Shown in pieces: positions 11,279 through 21,451 of a stretch of DNA of 32,109 bases. The translations under genes were made by a program, and so were the position numbers. The stretch's first letter is position 1. The number at the start of each line of letters is the position of its first letter. The notes under the pieces were generated by a model. It ran no database searches and was not told the DNA's origin. It was given only the letters and a program-made list of their open reading frames with translations. Origin of the DNA: Amphimedon queenslandica (lineage: Eukaryota > Porifera > Demospongiae > Haplosclerida > Niphatidae). The DNA is taken from assembly GCF_000090795.2 (NCBI RefSeq), contig NW_003546280.1, forward strand, positions 8,988 to 41,096, given 5' to 3'.

Positions 11279-11778
11279 AGAAACTAGCTTACTATCCAGA
11301 AACAATTTATATCACTTATTGTATATTATATAAATGCACCTGTATTATATTCTATAGAGAACAATTTTACATACTTTATATATGAATGCATCAAAGCACA
11401 TCACGTGGCGTTCTTGTCCATACTTTATAGCTTAACACACGACCAGAAAATGTAGGAAAATTAATATTGACTTAAATAATGAATCATTTTTAGCTATAGT
11501 TTAATTTCATGTTAATATGGAAAAAATTCTCCGAAAAATAAATTTGGAATTAAAAATGGGCAATGAATGCCCTCCAAAAATTTTTTTGATAAATAATTTT
11601 TCAAGTATGTTAGCACCCTTGCTATTAATGGCAGTTTTCATTAAAAATAACAATATTAGGAAAAGCTATCATGGGTTGCCCGATTTAATAACCAGAGGAT
11701 ATTAACATTATTATTAAGAGGCTTGGTTTACTAACATTTTTGGAATTTCACTCCGGATACTCTTAATATCCGTACAAA
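11279..11778. other. Intergenic region between carboxypeptidase and EXOC1
   Basis: 500 bp of AT-rich DNA with no recognisable gene. A small reading frame at 11517-11705 has low-complexity composition and no splice context. CACGTG (11402-11407) is an E-box hexamer. No 186-bp repeat is present. Confidence 0.6.
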
Positions 11779-12538
11779 ATGGCTACCAGTGGAGGCAAGG
11801 CTGCTGTTCGTCTCGCAATACAGAAGGAGGTATTCACTCCAGCAGAGGAGCGACTCCTTGGACTTGCTGCCGTCTCTAAACCAGGGAGGAGGAAGAAGAC
11901 ATCATATCTCTGCGTTTCTGGTAAGAAACAATAAGAATGATGGTGAATCTTCATTTTCTCTCATTTTTCTTTCCCTGCTACTATCCTCCTCCTTCTCTCT
12001 CTCATCNNNNNNNNNNNNNNNNNNNNNNNNNNNNNNNNNNNNNNNNNNNNNNNNNNNNNNNNNNNNNNNNNNNNNNNNNNNNNNNNNNNNNNNNNNNNNN
12101 NNNNNNNNNNNNNNNNNNNNNNNNNNNNNNNNNNNNNNNNNNNNNNNNNNNNNNNNNNNNNNNNNNNNNNNNNNNNNNNNNNNNNNNNNNNNNNNNNNNN
12201 NNNNNNNNNNNNNNNNNNNNNNNNNNNNNNNNNNNNNNNNNNNNNNNNNNNNNNNNNNNNNNNNNNNNNNNTTATCCCCAGGAGAAGCCTCCTGTAGTTT
12301 ATTTGAGTCGTATCAAACAAGACGACCAAAGGAAGGACAAGCAGGGCCTCTACAGAAGAGTAAAGAAATGGGAGCTCTCGGAGCTGAGACTTATAGATGG
12401 AAAGAGCGCTGATACTGAGGTAGTTAGATTTAGATTTAATAACGATTTGAAGTCGTTTTGGTAAAATTGTAATTTTCACTTTCTTATTTATATTTACCTA
12501 TTTTTATCTTCTGCTTTCCAGGTATACATGTACATATT

Positions 12539-12590
<52 letters not shown>

Positions 12591-15500
12591 CTCCAGGTTC
12601 CTGAATTTGATCTCCATTTCGAGAAGACTACCTTCAAATGGGTTGCCAGCAATGTAGTAGAGAAGAAAGCTTTTGTCGTCTGTCTCTATAGAATGGCTCA
12701 CAAATATCTGCCACGTAACAAGCCAGAGTTTGTCCATTTTGATGAGGAGAGACTCCACGAGTTATTAGCCACTGCTGAAGCCGGTGGTAGAGGGAGAGAG
12801 ATTGAGGAGGAAGCAGTTCAACAAGGTAAAGGGGGAGGAGTAATGGGAGGGAGAGAGAGAGGAACATGCATATCATGTGAATGTTCATGTACATGCTCTC
12901 TCTGCCAATTATATATATACACATGTAGTTATACATGTATATGTACATGTATATATTATTATTTTGGCTATTGGTTAAAAATAGTTTGGTAATGCATGTA
13001 CATGTACGTGTATTAGTAACTGTATGCTATACTTTTTCCAACTATTGCTATTTTTTCCTTCCTCCCCCCCTCTCTCCTTCCAGAGGATTATCAGGAATTA
13101 TCCGAAAAGGAACAAGAGGATCTTGAGAAGCTCCTCAAAGAGGAAGAGGAGAAGACCGGGGGTCAGTCTGGGATCCAGAACATCGAAGCATTCACTGAGA
13201 ACCTTTCACAGCAGCTCTCTAACCTGGACGAGGCTAACATCCACACATTGATGGACTCTGAGACACAGATACACACTCTAATGAAATCCATTGACAATAC
13301 TACGATAGAGATTGGGGTATGTTACTATATTTGGAATGCATTGTGAATGTTGCTATTTTTAGTATCGCACTGTTCTATTTTTAGTATCTTTGGTAGCCCA
13401 CATCTTGCAATTCTAGTAATGCATTACAACTGTTGCTTTTAGTAACGTAATGACACTTGGTTTTGTTTTCTTTTGGTTGTTATGTCAATCTTTGTCCTTG
13501 AATGTTTCATTATTTATCTTTCTCCTCGTCCTAACCCTCCCCCTCTCTCTCCTTCCCTTTTACACTCGTCCTGTGCCTACTGGCCAGTTTATGTGTGCAT
13601 GTACATATATATTCTTTTATTTATTTATTTAATCTTTTCTTTCTTTCTCTCTCTCTCTCTTTAGCAAACAGAGTTAAAACTTGCAGTGTATGATGAGTTA
13701 CTGATGGACGTGAGGTCTAATATGTCTAAACTAACCAAAGACTACTCACGAATAATGATACTGGATAGAAACTTGAAGGCACTTCTCTCTCAAGTTGAAG
13801 AAATAGTTGTAAGTTGGAAATAAAACTTTAATAACAATAATTATGACTAATATTAAAGAAGATTTGGGGATACTATTACATGCGTTCTGTCTTATCTTAT
13901 CTCTTGATGCTTCATTTATTTATTTCTCCTCTCAACTTTCCTCCCTCCTCCTCTTCTTATCTCTACATAAATTCTCCTCTTTCTCTTCATTATTACTCCT
14001 CCCTCCCCCCCCCCTCTCTCTCTCTCTCCTTTTTCTTTCTGTTTGTTCAGGAGAAGCTTTACTTAGAGCCAAGAGTGGAGAGGATACTATCCTCAGCTTC
14101 ATTCCATGATGAGCAGAACATAAGAGAATGTACTGAGTCAGTGAAAAAGCTCCACAATGTCATGAGACAGGAGTTGAGTCAAGGGGTTCAGGTCATGCAG
14201 GCTGTCACTGATCAGAACGCTCACTTTTCCAGACTCTCCTTCTCTTTTGGTGCACGGCTTAAAGTAAATTTCATGATGACATATTTTGGCAGGAGTTGGT
14301 GTATTTTCACAATTTCTTTATAAACTAGCTGCTATTACATGTAGCTGTGAGTTATTATATCAGCAATTTTCCAGCCCATTTATTACTGAGCATGTTATAC
14401 CCAGTAAACATGTGTACATGTACGTGTACACGCATGTACATGTATATGTATATCAATATCTTTCCTTGGGTTTTTTGCTTGTCACGGATTTTGTGACAAT
14501 GGAACTAATAGATTTTTACTTGTCATGGATTTCGTGACAATGAAACTAATGGGTTTTTACTTGTCACAGATTTCGTGACAATAGAATCTTATTTCATTTT
14601 TTCTCCTCTTTCTCTCTCTCTCTCTCTCTCTCTCCTTGTATTCTATCCTAGGATCACCTTTGTACCACTTTTTCTCAAAAGTCCACATTATTGTTAAGCG
14701 AGCTTACCCAGCGCTCCACCAGTAACCTTCCCTCCTTATCGGCTCACATTCCGTTGCATCGTGACCTTAGACTCTACACTGAACTGACCCACTGGATGAA
14801 AGAGTGCGAGAATTCTAAATTCGTTGAAGTCTGTGAAGTAAGCTTGTTCATTTGAGAGAACAACATGTTATGTTGTTGTTATTATTATTGTTTTTATTAT
14901 TATTATTATTATTATGCATTCACAATTCCTATTGTGTATTAATTAATTCCAGCATTCATTAACACTGTGTCTTTATAATGATTAAAATTAAATACTTGCA
15001 TGTACATGTACATATATACATGCATGTACATGTATATATGTACATGTACATGAGCTGAAATATGTACATGTACATGAGCTGAAATTTAACTGCTAAATAT
15101 CTTATACCTTCTCCCTTTCTTTCCCCCTAAGGCCTATTGTATAGAGTTTCAGAAAGTCTACGATAGCGAGATTAAAGCTTTCATGGCGGACATTAAGTCT
15201 CATTTCAGTCGCACCATTGATCCTCGTAAAGGTGGTGGGAGTCCAGCCATCGGGGGCGGAGCTCTTTCAAAGGTGAGGGTGTGGTTTTTAATGATACAGC
15301 TGGTTCTGATCTAAATTGCATTTTTTATGAATTTTTAAAGTTGCTCCAAAATCCAGCCAAAGTCCCTGTACTAGTACAGGGTCATTGGCCAAATTTCACC
15401 AAAAATGACTAGGAGAGAATTCTCAACTTTTATTACATTTTTTGATACATATACATGTTCTTATGTTGCGTAGAAAGTTTGAGCTGGTTCCGATCAAGTT

Positions 15501-16078
15501 TGGATTTTTTACGAATTTTTAAAGTTACTCCAAAATCTGGCCAAATTCCTGTACTATATAGTACAGGATCATTGACCAAAATTTTGCTAAAAATGACTAG
15601 CAGAGAATTCGCCATTTTTATTATACATGTACAATGTACATGTATTTCTGATACTTGTCCTTATGTTATTATTAGAAAGGTTAAGCTTACGTCAAGTAAA
15701 AATGTCAGTCTTCTACTTGATAATATACTGTATATCTTTCACGTAAATTTACAATTTGTCTCATTTTTAGTTTGCTGGCTCTCAGGCTGATCTATCGCAT
15801 CGTGGCAGTAACCTCAGTTTAAACTCTCCGTCCATTCGAGGCATGTCTGCCTCCTTGCTGGATTTCTCTATGACCAGCCAGACCTCCCTAGCAACTCCAG
15901 ATCCTAGCAAGCCAAGGTGGGCGGGTCTGTGGGTGTGGTCTGGTTTATTATTAGTTATTAGGTTTGATCAGGTTTTTATGTTGGTCCTGGAGCAGTTGCA
16001 GCCTCTTTGTGTCTCAGAAGAAAAGTTCTGTACGACTTTCTTTCACTTTCCAAGACAAGAAGAATCCGAAGGAGTGAG

Positions 16079-16127
<49 letters not shown>

Positions 16128-16738
16128 CGTGTATACGTGTGGAATATTTCAAGGTGACTTTAATTTTACGATCATAAAAGTAAAATAAATTTTCATTAGT
16201 TATAATGAAGTTAGTGCGGCTCCGTAAAATTAAAAACATGTGAAAATTGAATAATAATAAAGGCCATAAAATATTCCACTTCTACTGTACATGTACATGT
16301 ACATGTACATGTACATGTACATGTACGTGTACGTGTACATGTATATGTATCTCGTTATCTTGTATTTTATTCTTCTCTTCCCCTCCCTCCTCTCTCCCTA
16401 TATACAGTCATCTCCTCCAACTTCAAGACGTACTGAAGGTGATACTGAAGATGGCGGAAGAGCTGATGAAGGCGTGGAGGAGTACGATGGGAGTATGAGA
16501 GACTTCTTTGGTTTGATGACAAAAAGGAATCCGGACAAGTCACACATGCTAGATGTTGGTTTGATGGCGCGAGGACTGGTGGGATTCATGCAGCACTTGT
16601 TTGGCTGCTTGTTGAAGGAATTGGAGTCACTCATTCAGTTTGGGGAGAAAGTGGAACCATTGTGAGACATAGATACATATGTTATACATATTATAACATT
16701 AATTTTTTCTCTCTCTCTCTCTCACTCTCTCTCTCTCA

Positions 16739-16805
<67 letters not shown>

Positions 16806-18470
16806 CCTCTAGTAATTCTTTATATTTGTTGGTTGCTGTCAGCCAGAGGGTAATGTTTGCTCAAGAAGGTGGCAAGTTGTCTTATTTGGATAATTGTTTG
16901 GCAAGTTCATGTGTCATCCTTAAAAGACTCTTTAACAAACTAGTGGTATGTGCTTGATACTAGAAAAATACATGTACATGTACATGTACACATATACATG
17001 TACAAGTGTTAACTCTCTCTCTTTTTATCTCTCAGACTAGTAGAGAGAAGGCCATTAAAGAGTGCAAGGTTCCTCGTAAAAGTGGAAAGTGTGGAGTCAT
17101 TCCGAGCGTCCGTGAGTTCATGAGGTTTGCCGAAAAGGCCGAGAGCATCGTCATGGGAACCGACCGTCGCTCTGAGCTCGATCAAGCATATAAAACTCTA
17201 ATTAATGCCCTTTTTGACTGCATCAATCGCCTCTCTGAAGAGCACCCTAAAACGCCTAGAAATGTCGTACTACTGGGTAAAGAAGTGATGGAGATTTTAT
17301 CATATTATATAATTCTATTTCTTTCTTTTCCAGAGAATTATTATCAAGTATATGACAACCTGAGCCAATTGAAGATATCCTGCCTGGATCAGGAGAGAGA
17401 GGAAGCTAAGAAGAGATACCGTCTCCATCAGCAGCAGTACGTCATTACTTGCCTCGGGAAACCCCTCGACAAACTAAGCACCTTTTTTGAGGGAGTTGAG
17501 AACCTCCTCGGGTCCGGAGTGAAGCCGGAACAGATTGGGTTCTATAGTCATTATAATAAAACTGAGTTAGTCAAGTGTATCCAGAGCTATCCTGGGAAAG
17601 AGGTAAGGAGAGAGAGAGAGGGAGAGGGGGGAGGGAGAGAGTGAGCAGTAGATTGTATATTAGAAAGAGAAAGATATACAAGAAAGCTACATGTACATTA
17701 TGATGTACATGTACAATGTATATGTGTTGTAACTTGTAAGTTCAGTAGTTGTGGGCTGCAGAAAATTTTATTCTCCCTGAATTTGTGTTAATAATGCATT
17801 TTAATATTCAATTTTAAGTAACTTTATTAGACTAAGACAGTTTTAGTAAAGCATATCCCTTGATCTCTAGCTGATATGGGATTACTTTAAAAATAAAATT
17901 TATTTAGCATTTCTATGGGACACAGTAGCATCAACTGATAGAGTAAGTACATGCTCTATCAGTACTGATCAAAGTGTTACTGGCCAGTAGGATTATAATG
18001 TAGATTATTAGAGTACATGTACAACCATTTCACTAAAGTAGTCCCAAGGGTGCATGTATACAGAATGAATTGGTTTATTGTCTATTAAAGTTCATTTGTA
18101 TCTTGTAAACATTTTCTCAAATGTGCCATTGGGAGTTGTAATGCTAATAATTATATGTACATGTAGTACATGTGCTTATTCTCTATTCCTTTCTTTACTT
18201 CACCTTACTCTTACTCTCTCTCTTTCTCCTTCTCTCCTCCTCCAGGTTAAGAAAGGTCTAGAGAAGTTGTACAAAAGATGTGACAAGGATCTTAGCGAGG
18301 AGTCGGGGAGACTGAGGGTTGTGTGGGGGGCAATGCAGGAAGCATTCATCAATCAGTACGATCACTTCACCAAACTAATGGAGAAATGTTATCCAGGGGC
18401 TAACATGCAGCTGGAATTCAAACTAGCCGATATTATAGAGTATTTCCGTTCTATCTCCGACGATAAGTAG
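11779..18470 (+). CDS. EXOC1: Exocyst complex component 1 (Sec3)
   Basis: Exons: 11779-11920, [gap], 12282-12419, 12597-12825, 13084-13316, 13665-13808, 14051-14263, 14652-14837, 15132-15272, 15771-15916, 15962-16073, 16408-16661, 16813-16945, 17036-17276, 17334-17602, 18246-18470; about 935 aa visible against 894 in human. Sec3 tethers secretory vesicles to the plasma membrane through PI(4,5)P2 and Rho-family GTPases. The N-terminus FTPAEERLLGLAAVSKPGRR and the PH-like lipid-binding domain (EFDLHFEK, FKWVASNVVEKKAF) match the family. A coiled coil follows, then the long helical Sec3 C-terminal region with FDQVFMLVLEQLQPLC, SLYLLVAVSQRV, KTPRNVVLLENYYQVY, HFFEGVEN-like FFEGVENLLGSG, YPGKEVKKGLEKLYKR and the end LEFKLADIIEYFRSISDDK. 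Exon 1 ends in phase 1 and the next visible exon reads in phase 0, so a short piece (length 2 mod 3) probably lies in the gap. AATAAA at 18676-18681 is a possible polyadenylation signal. Confidence 0.92.
12007..12271. other. Assembly gap (265 Ns)
   Basis: A run of Ns falls inside the first EXOC1 intron region, right after a CT-rich tract. It probably hides a collapsed or unreadable microsatellite and perhaps a small EXOC1 exon. Reading frames that run through it are artefacts. Confidence 0.99.
14478..14600. repeat. 41-bp tandem repeat, three copies, with inverted core
   Basis: CTTGTCAC(A/G)GATTT(C/T)GTGACAA starts at 14478, 14519 and 14560, a spacing of exactly 41 bp. The core is a near-palindrome (TTGTCAC...GTGACAA) and is followed by TGRAACTAATRGRTTTTTA. 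It lies inside an EXOC1 intron. Confidence 0.85.
15303..15665 (+). repeat. 186-bp-family repeat, about 2 copies, in an EXOC1 intron
   Basis: This is the same unit as in the NSMCE2 intron and in the same window orientation. Palindromic cores are at 15364 (shortened CTGTACTAGTACAG) and 15548 (CTGTACTATATAGTACAG), 183 bp apart. The two cores differ in centre length but stay symmetrical, so the palindrome arms appear to be kept. Confidence 0.9.
16082..16124. repeat. (GT)n microsatellite
   Basis: A pure GT run begins a few bases after an EXOC1 splice donor (16074). It makes false reading frames on both strands. Confidence 0.95.
16286..16350. repeat. (TACATG)n microsatellite
   Basis: This is a run of ACATGT/TACATG units in an EXOC1 intron. 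Shorter runs occur near 12890-12960, 14400-14460, 15000-15070, 16970-17000, 28740-28760, 29880-29970 and 31810-31850, always in non-coding DNA. Confidence 0.9.
16708..16802. repeat. (CT)n microsatellite before an EXOC1 acceptor
   Basis: A long CT run forms an extended polypyrimidine tract ending at the acceptor AG at 16811-16812. Similar runs precede acceptors at 12596 (12540-12590) and 28225 (28150-28222). Confidence 0.9.
17603..18245. other. Last EXOC1 intron (643 bp)
   Basis: The longest intron of EXOC1. It starts with a purine-rich GAGA tract, contains short TACATG runs and a small inverted repeat (TGATAGAG at 17937-17944 against CTCTATCA just after 17953), and ends with a CT-rich acceptor. 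Nothing coding is seen. Confidence 0.7.
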
Positions 18471-18853
18471 AGCCTGTTGCTAATAATTGCGGGAGACATT
18501 TCTTCGTGTTTTTCTTTTCTTTCCGTTCAAAAAGACAATTTTTATTGCTCATTTGTGTGTGTTGATTCTAGTTTTAATTGAAATATTCTTTATATTATCA
18601 TAATAATAATAACAATAATAATAATAATAATAGTAATAGTCTTGTAATTGTGTTATTTTTTAGGTTTTGTAAGAAAATAAATATAATAATAATAATAATA
18701 ATGATAATAATAATGGCTATTTTGCATTCTATGTCCTCCATAACAGCATTTATAGTTTAATGATAACAGCAGAGAAGATCAAGGAATAAGAGAGAGAGAG
18801 AGAAATGACGGAATGGGCAGAAGAAGCGCGTGTGACCGAGACAAAGGGAAGGA
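18471..18853. other. Convergent intergenic region EXOC1 / SH3BP5-like
   Basis: 383 bp between two convergent stop codons. It contains AAT-type microsatellites (18597-18632, 18683-18715) and AATAAA at 18676-18681 that could end EXOC1. The two 3' UTRs probably abut or overlap. Confidence 0.6.
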
Positions 18854-21281
18854 TTATGGAGAAGAGATTGTGTCATTACCTAATTCAGCTTCGTGTTGCT
18901 TAGAAGCATTCGCCAACACTAAAGAAACCAGTTCTTTGGCTGAGTGAGTGTGGTCATTAGTAGCAGGCGGTACTAGTGCGCCATAACTAACAGAGACAGT
19001 GATGGTTGGTATGTACTGACTATTCTCTGAAGAAGATTGAGGAAGATTGTCTTCTTCTTTTAACAAAGTTTGTCCTAGTGCCCTCGTTAGGCAATCAGTC
19101 ACAACTTGTCTCACATCTTCACCATCAATCATCGACACACCTCCTTCCCCTCCTCCTCCTCTCTCTCCTACTTGAGCAGTGACCATACTCACACCTACTG
19201 ATGCCTGGAGCTTCCCTGTGCTTCCCTGCCCGTTTGCTAGAGGTACACGTACATTAGTGATACCCCTACTCTCCTTTCCTTTACGACGATAGTCTGGAGT
19301 GATAGCATTTCTAGAGTTGAGACTAAAGTCTGGGGTCGCGGATCTGTTTGAGATTAGGTTTGGTTCGCTGCTTGTGATGTCGAGTGAGCTATAAGTTCTT
19401 TTTCTAATTCGTTCCTCGTGCATTAGTCCACTCAACGACTCCAAGTGCTTCATCGTTTTCTTGTACTGCTCTTTGTGGATGTCTATGTCTTTCTGTAGCG
19501 ACAATATCTTTGTCTTTATTCCCTATTTAAGAGGATCGGAGAGTAATATGGAAATGAACACGCCCCTAACTTACGACTAGTTTCTTGTTGCAGAGGTGTC
19601 TCTCTTCGTAGTACGGTCTATGGGGTTGCTATGGTGATGGCTGTCAAGGCAACGGGGCTTACCTTGATTTCCTAATGGTACGTTTTAATTTAGTCTCAAG
19701 AGTGTGACAGTCCTTCTGTATCTTTTGATATTCAACGGTGAGCCGCCTGTGCTCAATCTCGCTCTCTACCTTATTCCTACTGGCCTTCTCCACCTGGAGG
19801 GAGGGAGGGAGGGAGGAGATATAAATAAAGATAAAGAACACATTATGATAGGGATATTATGTATCAGGTATGTGATGTATTTGGCACAGGTAATCAATTG
19901 CATTATGCCTTTAAAGAGCCTTATTAGTTAGTCAATTAAGATCTTACACACAGAGGATATTCATACAGTAATAATGTACTTACAATATATCCCATACATC
20001 ATGCACTTACTCTCAGTGTAGCATTGGCTAGTGTTTCTTGCCAAGCTTCATCAATGGCCGTAGCAGATGACTGGGACAGGCTCCGGTCCCTCTCTCCTCT
20101 GCTCAGCTTCTCTTCATCTTCCTCGTCCGTTCTTGATTCTTTTAGCTCATCAATGCTCTTCTCCGCTATCTTCAGTGTCTCTTTAGCGGAGTCATACTCG
20201 CTGTTAGCTCTCTCGAACGCTAGGGTAGCATTATGGGCCTCTCGTTGCAACTAAAATAAAAACAATAATATCAATAGCAGCTGTATAAGAGTAAAGTCTT
20301 GCTTTAAATACAGTACATGTATATTTATCATTATACTTTTATGTACCTCTTTGGCTTTTCTCCACATGTTCACAAACGGCTCGGTCTTCTCTATGGCAGT
20401 GTGCAGTCGGGATTTCATGAGTGCTAGCTTCATTTGACTCTCCCTCTTTACTGACTCATATTCCTTTCTAGCTTCCTGTACAATAAAAAATAACAAATAA
20501 ATATAAAATAAGTTATAGACAAGTTATAGAGAAGGGAATAATAGTGAAGAAGGATACACTGTCTTATAAAGGAGGCGGACAATAGGAAAGTGTATACTAA
20601 AAGGAGCTGCTTTCGATTATCATTGTCTTCTCTCTCCCTCTCATTTGAAACAGAATGAGTCTATTTGTGTGATGATTATGATTTCCTCTTTATTGTTTAC
20701 AATAGCAACAAGAGAGTCAACATTAACCTAACACTAAGACAACACATGCTCTCTGCATCTCTCTCTCACTCTAACCTTTTCCTTCTCTCTTCATTATTAT
20801 TATTATTTACATTCCTTTCCAATTCCTATTCCCTACCTTCCTTTCCCCCCCTTTCTCTCTCTCTCTCGTTGCATACCAGTAATGCCTTTTCTAGTCTATT
20901 AACATTGGTACCAGTGTCTGTGAGTGTATTTAAATCAACCTACAACAGAAGAGAGAGAGTAAAAACTAAAAAGAAACAATAATATTTTTATAAGAGTACA
21001 GATCACACTGACAACTTTAAAATATAAATTAAACTAAAACCCAGTTCCCAGTCACATAAGGTATGCACAAATTAAAGGCTCTCTCTCTCTCTCTTCCTCA
21101 TTCATTTCTTATTTACAGCAATAGTCTGTTCTATTGATTCATCTAATTCTTCATCTTCATCCTCTATCCCATACAGTTCCTGTGGCTGTAGGTCAGTACT
21201 AGCCACACTCTCGGGCGTACAGGAGCGACTGGGATCCTCTAACTCTCTCCCCTCCACTACATCCAGGTGGTTTTCAGCCAT
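18854..21281 (-). CDS. SH3BP5: SH3BP5 (Sab/REI-1)-like Rab11 GEF
   Basis: Seven exons on the minus strand: 21281-21117, 20939-20877, 20475-20347, 20250-20011, 19793-19663, 19617-19575, 19522-18854; 479 aa against about 455 for human SH3BP5. The family forms a long antiparallel coiled coil that acts as a guanine-nucleotide exchange factor for Rab11 and, in vertebrates, also docks JNK on mitochondria. The coiled-coil region (about 56-300) carries family-like stretches: VNRLEKALLEARKEYESVKR, EKTEPFVNMWRKAKELQREA, LAFERANSEYDSAKETLKIAE, DEAWQETLANATLRV-like sequence, and TIRKSRPYYEERHLCNKKLV. An acidic N-terminus (EDEDEELDESIEQ) and a Ser/Thr-rich, probably disordered C-terminus complete it. Introns are small; the one between exons 5 and 6 is 45 bp. 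It shares a 170-bp head-to-head upstream region with the TXNDC5-like gene. Rab11 recycling and the exocyst are functionally linked, but adjacency to EXOC1 may be chance. Confidence 0.87.
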
Positions 21282-21451
21282 CACTCAGTCAGAGAGGAGA
21301 GGACAGCAGATAGAGAGAACTTCAGAAAAGAAGACTGCGTACTTGATAATGCGCGAGGTAAGGGCGTGGCTCATATCAGAATAGGCGGAGACTTTTAATA
21401 AAAAGGGCGTGGCTCACTCTCATTAATAACTCTTCTGAGGAAAATCAGGAA
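21282..21451. promoter_or_regulatory. Bidirectional promoter of SH3BP5-like and TXNDC5-like genes
   Basis: The 170 bp between divergent start codons contain two copies of GGGCGTGGC (21362-21370 and 21405-21413), each followed by TCA and 43 bp apart. The same 9-mer occurs upstream of NSMCE2/AGBL and of ADAM17, so it is probably a shared promoter element of the Sp/KLF kind (inference). Confidence 0.55.

Noticed and set aside
11517..11705. 62-aa open frame in the gap between AGBL and EXOC1
   Set aside because: AT-rich low-complexity sequence with no family match, signal or splice context.
12540..12758. Open frame with a long Arg-Glu run on the minus strand
   Set aside because: It is the translation of a CT microsatellite plus the antisense of an EXOC1 exon.
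16662..16853. Open frame of repeated Ser-Leu
   Set aside because: It is CT microsatellite in an intron; only the last bases belong to an EXOC1 exon in another frame.
17937..17962. Small inverted repeat TGATAGAG/CTCTATCA as an RNA gene
   Set aside because: Eight-base arms in AT-rich intron DNA are expected by chance and no larger RNA fold is evident.
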